A stretch of DNA of 28,262 nucleotides from JAIQFL01 sp035295745 (GTDB lineage: Bacteria; Acidobacteriota; Terriglobia; Bryobacterales; Bryobacteraceae): the NCBI GenBank assembly GCA_035295745.1, contig DATGIL010000108.1:1-28262 (forward strand). The letters run 5' to 3'. The notes beneath the pieces are model-generated. The model was not told the origin of the DNA. It saw only the letters and a program-made list of their open reading frames with translations, and did not search any database. The stretch's first letter is position 1; the number at the start of each line of letters is the position of its first letter. Of this stretch, positions 25,907-28,262 are shown one piece after another. Both the position numbers and the translations under genes were made by a program.

Positions 25907-27359
25907 CGCGGGCTTCTTCAGCCCGGTGGATCTCGTTCGATTTCTGCCGGAGATCATCCTGACCGTGGTTGGCACGTTCCTGATGGTTTTGGATCCGATC
26001 CTGCACAAGCGCTCCTCTCATGCCTTCGGCCATTTGAGCCTGTTAGCGCTGATCGCAGCCATGGGCGGATCGATTTATGCCTACACGGAGCCAGGCAAGT
26101 CGTTCAACGACATGCTGGTGGTGGACGGCTTCGCCACGTTCTTCCGTGTGCTGGTGATTGGGGTCGGAATATTCACTGTGCTATTGTCCTACCGGTTTCT
26201 GGAGCGGGAGGATGCGGAGACCAGCGAGTACCATGCTCTGCTGCTCTTTTCGGTCGCCGGGCAGTGCATGATGGCGGCTTCGAACGACCTCATCATGATC
26301 TTCATCGGGCTTGAGATCTCCTCGATTTCCAGCTATGTTCTGGCGGGATACTTGCGCGACGACAAGCGTTCCAGCGAATCGGCGCTGAAGTATTTCCTGC
26401 TGGGCTCATTTGCGACGGCGTTTTTCCTGTACGGTGTGGCTTTGATTTACGGTTCCACCGGCAGCGTCAATTTGAGCGAAGTGCGGCGCATCATCACCGG
26501 GCCGGATGTTCCCTCGCCAGTCTTCATCGGCCTCGCGGCCGCGCTGATGTTCGTGGGGCTCGGATTCAAAGTCTCGGCTGCGCCGTTTCAAATGTGGGCG
26601 CCGGATGTATACCAGGGCGCGCCCACGCCGGTGGCTGCGTTCCTTTCCGCCGGTCCAAAGGCGGCCGCTTTTGCCATATTTCTGCGGATTTTCACGACTG
26701 CCTTCGAGCCGATGTCGATTGCGTGGCAGCCGGTGGTATTTGGCGGGGCGGCAGTGCTCTCGATGACCATCGGGAATTTCGCCGCGCTGCTGCAGTCCAA
26801 CGTCAAGCGCATGCTGGCGTACAGTTCGATCGCGCATGCCGGCTACCTGATGGTGGCGCTGACGGCACGCGACAATGGCACCCCGGCCGCGATGTTCTAC
26901 CTGGTCGCCTATGCCTTCATGAACATCGGTGCCTTCGCGGTAGTCGCTCACCTTTCGGGCAAAGGCGAGCGATATCAGACACTCGACGACTTTGCGGGTC
27001 TGGCGCAGAAGCAGCCGCTCACCGCGGCGATGCTCACCATCTTCATGCTCTCCCTGATCGGGGTTCCCCTGACCGGCGGCTTCTTCGGGAAGTTCTACAT
27101 CTTCAAGGCGGCGATTGAATCGAAGATGGTTTGGCTGTCGGTTTTCGGACTACTGAATAGCGCGGTGGGCGCGTTCTACTACCTGAGGGTCCTGGTGATG
27201 ATGTATATGCACGAACCAAGCAAAGCCAGTTCCGAAGTCGAGCCTCTGCCCTGGGGCTTGGGCACCGCCTTGGTCTTACCTGCGATCGCCACGCTTTTCC
27301 TCGGGATTTTCCCGAGCTGGGTGCTGGATTTTGCCCGGTCCGCCACGTTATTAAAGTAA
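25896..27359 (+). CDS. nuoN: NADH-quinone oxidoreductase subunit N
   Basis: This 487-residue antiporter-like pump subunit is the third of the set. Motifs are IFIGLEISSISSYVLAGYLR, GLGFKVSAAPFQMWAPDVYQ and GAPTPVAAFLSAGPKAAAF. GGAGG at 25885-25889 lies 6 bases before the ATG at 25896, so this start was chosen over one at 25872. It is the last gene of the nuo operon. No strong terminator hairpin was found in the 85 bases before the CBS gene, so read-through is possible. Confidence 0.96.
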   Translation: MHASAGFFSPVDLVRFLPEIILTVVGTFLMVLDPILHKRSSHAFGHLSLLALIAAMGGSIYAYTEPGKSFNDMLVVDGFATFFRVLVIGVGIFTVLLSYRFLEREDAETSEYHALLLFSVAGQCMMAASNDLIMIFIGLEISSISSYVLAGYLRDDKRSSESALKYFLLGSFATAFFLYGVALIYGSTGSVNLSEVRRIITGPDVPSPVFIGLAAALMFVGLGFKVSAAPFQMWAPDVYQGAPTPVAAFLSAGPKAAAFAIFLRIFTTAFEPMSIAWQPVVFGGAAVLSMTIGNFAALLQSNVKRMLAYSSIAHAGYLMVALTARDNGTPAAMFYLVAYAFMNIGAFAVVAHLSGKGERYQTLDDFAGLAQKQPLTAAMLTIFMLSLIGVPLTGGFFGKFYIFKAAIESKMVWLSVFGLLNSAVGAFYYLRVLVMMYMHEPSKASSEVEPLPWGLGTALVLPAIATLFLGIFPSWVLDFARSATLLK

Positions 27360-27429
27360 CGTCTGTCCGTTCCCCCACTCCGATTTCTGGTGCGCTGCGC
27401 TTGCGTCTGGCGTATCATCTGAGAATACG

Positions 27430-27438
27430 TAGGGGAGG
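27430..27438 (+). promoter_or_regulatory. Strong ribosome-binding site for the CBS gene
   Basis: TAGGGGAGGA lies about 6 bases before the ATG at 27445. It is the strongest Shine-Dalgarno match in the window, in contrast to many nuo genes that have none. Confidence 0.6.
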
Positions 27439-27444
27439 AATTCC

Positions 27445-27879
27445 ATGTCCGAAACCATGGCTTCCGTGTTGAAGAGCAAGGGTAGCGATATCTGGTCGAT
27501 TGCGCCGGACGCAACCGTCTACGATGCCATCGCTGTGATGGCGCATAAAGGAGTCGGAGCCCTGCTGGTGATGGCAGAGGGCCGGCTCGAAGGGATCATT
27601 TCCGAACGGGATTACGCCCGCAAGGTGATTCTGGAGGGGCGGTCTTCCAAAGACACCCGAGTGCGGGAGATCATGACACCTGCGGTGATGACGGTTTCGC
27701 CCGATCACACCGTGGATATGTGCATGCAGATCATGACGGAGAGCCGGATTCGCCATCTGCCGGTAGTGGAGCGCGACACGGTAGTGGGCGTGGTGTCGAT
27801 CGGCGACATGGTGCGCGCGACGATTGCGGCGCAAGCTGCGACGATCGATCATCTGCACACTTACATCTGCAGTAGTTAG
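27445..27879 (+). CDS. Two-CBS-domain protein
   Basis: This 144-residue protein consists of a tandem CBS pair. CBS1 covers about 10-58 (SIAPDATVYDAIAVMAHKGV, then GIISERDYARKVI), and CBS2 about 70-130 (VREIMTPAVMTVSPDHTVD, RIRHLPVVERD, GVVSIGDMVRA). Such pairs (Bateman modules) bind adenine nucleotides or related ligands and usually regulate a partner. With no other domain, the partner is unknown. A strong ribosome-binding site precedes it. The stop is 4 bases before a twin-hairpin element that could terminate the transcript. A decayed partial copy of the gene follows at 28123. Confidence 0.93.
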   Translation: MSETMASVLKSKGSDIWSIAPDATVYDAIAVMAHKGVGALLVMAEGRLEGIISERDYARKVILEGRSSKDTRVREIMTPAVMTVSPDHTVDMCMQIMTESRIRHLPVVERDTVVGVVSIGDMVRATIAAQAATIDHLHTYICSS

Positions 27880-27883
27880 AGAC

Positions 27884-27935
27884 GTGGCGCGGACACTCCT
27901 GTCCGCAGCGTCGACACTCCTGTCGACGCTTTTCG
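27884..27935 (+). repeat. Twin-hairpin element, copy 3 (best preserved); likely CBS terminator
   Basis: The 52 bases are built as GTGGC, hairpin 1 (GCGGACA, loop CTCC, TGTCCGC), hairpin 2 (AGCGTCGACA, loop CTCC, TGTCGACGCT), then TTTCG. Both stems are perfect (7 and 10 bp), and the end of hairpin 2 forms TTTT. It starts 4 bases after the CBS stop. The 383 bases from here to the window end contain no gene, only repeat copies and gene debris. Confidence 0.85.
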
Positions 27936-27984
27936 GGCGTCTACTAATTCAGCTTGTTCCAGATGTGCGGAAGAGCATCGCTGC

Positions 27985-28015
27985 CCGAAAAGTCTCGACA
28001 AGAGTGTTCGCGCCA
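27985..28015 (-). repeat. Twin-hairpin element, copy 4 (internally deleted)
   Basis: On the minus strand it reads GTGGC, GCGAACA, CTCT, TGTCGAGACT, TTTCG: 31 bases. This equals the 52-base element minus 21 bases, joining the left half of hairpin 1 to the right half of hairpin 2. It faces copy 3; CTTTTCGGGC (27929-27938) and GCCCGAAAAG (27983-27992) are a perfect inverted pair at the inner ends. Confidence 0.65.
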
Positions 28016-28122
28016 CGGCTGTCCGCAGGAGTTTCGTACGCGTGTCGATAGACGGGCGGGCAAACCTCAGGCGATGTGTGCGCCACGCGTCACTACGCAT
28101 ACCGAATAAATCGCACATGAAC

Positions 28123-28262
28123 GCTCGAAGGGATCATTTGTGCGGCAGATCATGACGGAGAGCCGGATTCGCCATCTGCCGGTACGGGATGCGCGCGACG
28201 ATACCTCTGCAGCAGTTAGAGATGTGGCGCGGACACTCCTGTCCGCAGCGTCGACACTCCTG
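28123..28262 (+). pseudogene. Decayed partial copy of the CBS gene and its trailing repeat
   Basis: Blocks match the CBS gene in order. 28123-28139 equals 27585-27601 (17 of 17). 28145-28184 equals 27726-27765 (40 of 40). 28190-28202 equals 27812-27824 (13 of 13). 28203-28262 matches 27863-27922 with 3 differences, covering the stop codon and the hairpin element. The segments between the blocks are missing, so no CBS domain could form. The copy runs off the window edge. Confidence 0.85.
28224..28262 (+). repeat. Twin-hairpin element, copy 5 (cut by window edge)
   Basis: The 39 visible bases are identical to the first 39 bases of copy 3, ending in the loop of hairpin 2. It belongs to the duplicated segment that includes the CBS gene debris. 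Confidence 0.8.

Noticed and set aside
27401..27428. Promoter-like TTGCGT with GAATAC upstream of the CBS gene
   Set aside because: The -10 match is poor and spacing ambiguous; read-through from nuoN is equally possible.
27876..28118. Open frames across the repeat tail on both strands (75-80 codons)
   Set aside because: They follow hairpin repeat sequence and end in repetitive Ser/Thr/Leu/Arg strings, so they are not genes.
27880..28262. The repeat tail as a CRISPR array
   Set aside because: Copies are inverted relative to one another, irregularly spaced and joined to gene debris, with no regular repeat-spacer pattern or cas genes.

Overview
The window looks like chromosomal DNA of a GC-rich soil bacterium, most likely an acidobacterium of the Solibacter/Bryobacter group. 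This is inferred from gene style, not from a marker gene: a long Ser/Thr kinase with PD40 beta-propeller repeats, a BNR/sialidase-like protein, a DmpA-type peptidase, and a twelve-gene complex I operon with unusual content. There is no sign of a phage, plasmid, CRISPR array, rRNA or tRNA.

Layout. (1) 1-927, minus strand: yebC followed by the start of ruvC, which runs off the left edge. (2) 928-1208: a non-coding gap with a GC-rich hairpin and a 'CACGGAG'-type repeat. (3) 1209-5757, minus strand: uvrA, a gene resembling deoxyhypusine synthase, and a CPBP membrane protease. Both junctions are 4-base overlaps, so this is one operon. (4) 5841-7240: a four-CxxC zinc-ribbon protein (plus), two overlapping small genes of unknown function in AT-richer DNA (minus), and a VOC/glyoxalase-fold protein (minus). 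(5) 7369-13851, plus strand: a BNR-repeat protein, a membrane Ser/Thr kinase with a propeller sensor, an ECF sigma factor with a probable anti-sigma-like partner, and an exported P1/DmpA peptidase. (6) 14033-14239, minus strand: a lone thiS, divergent from the next operon. (7) 14301-27359, plus strand: nuoA-C-D-E-F-G-H-J-K-L-M-N. nuoB and nuoI are both absent from their usual places. (8) 27445-28262: a two-CBS-domain protein, then a 383-base non-coding tail of hairpin repeats and a decayed partial copy of the CBS gene.

The nuo genes encode most of a 14-subunit NADH:quinone oxidoreductase. NuoE, F and G form the NADH module, C and D part of the quinone module, and A, H, J-N the proton-pumping arm. 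NuoB (cluster N2) and NuoI (N6a/N6b), which link the NADH module to quinone, must come from elsewhere if the enzyme works. The kinase, sigma factor and anti-sigma-like gene look like a cell-surface signalling group.

The most distinctive non-coding feature is a 52-base twin-hairpin element with whole, partial or fused copies at five places. Its copies differ by paired, compensatory changes in the stems. Two copies begin within 0-4 bases of a stop codon and end in a T-run, so they may act as transcription terminators as well as being dispersed repeats.
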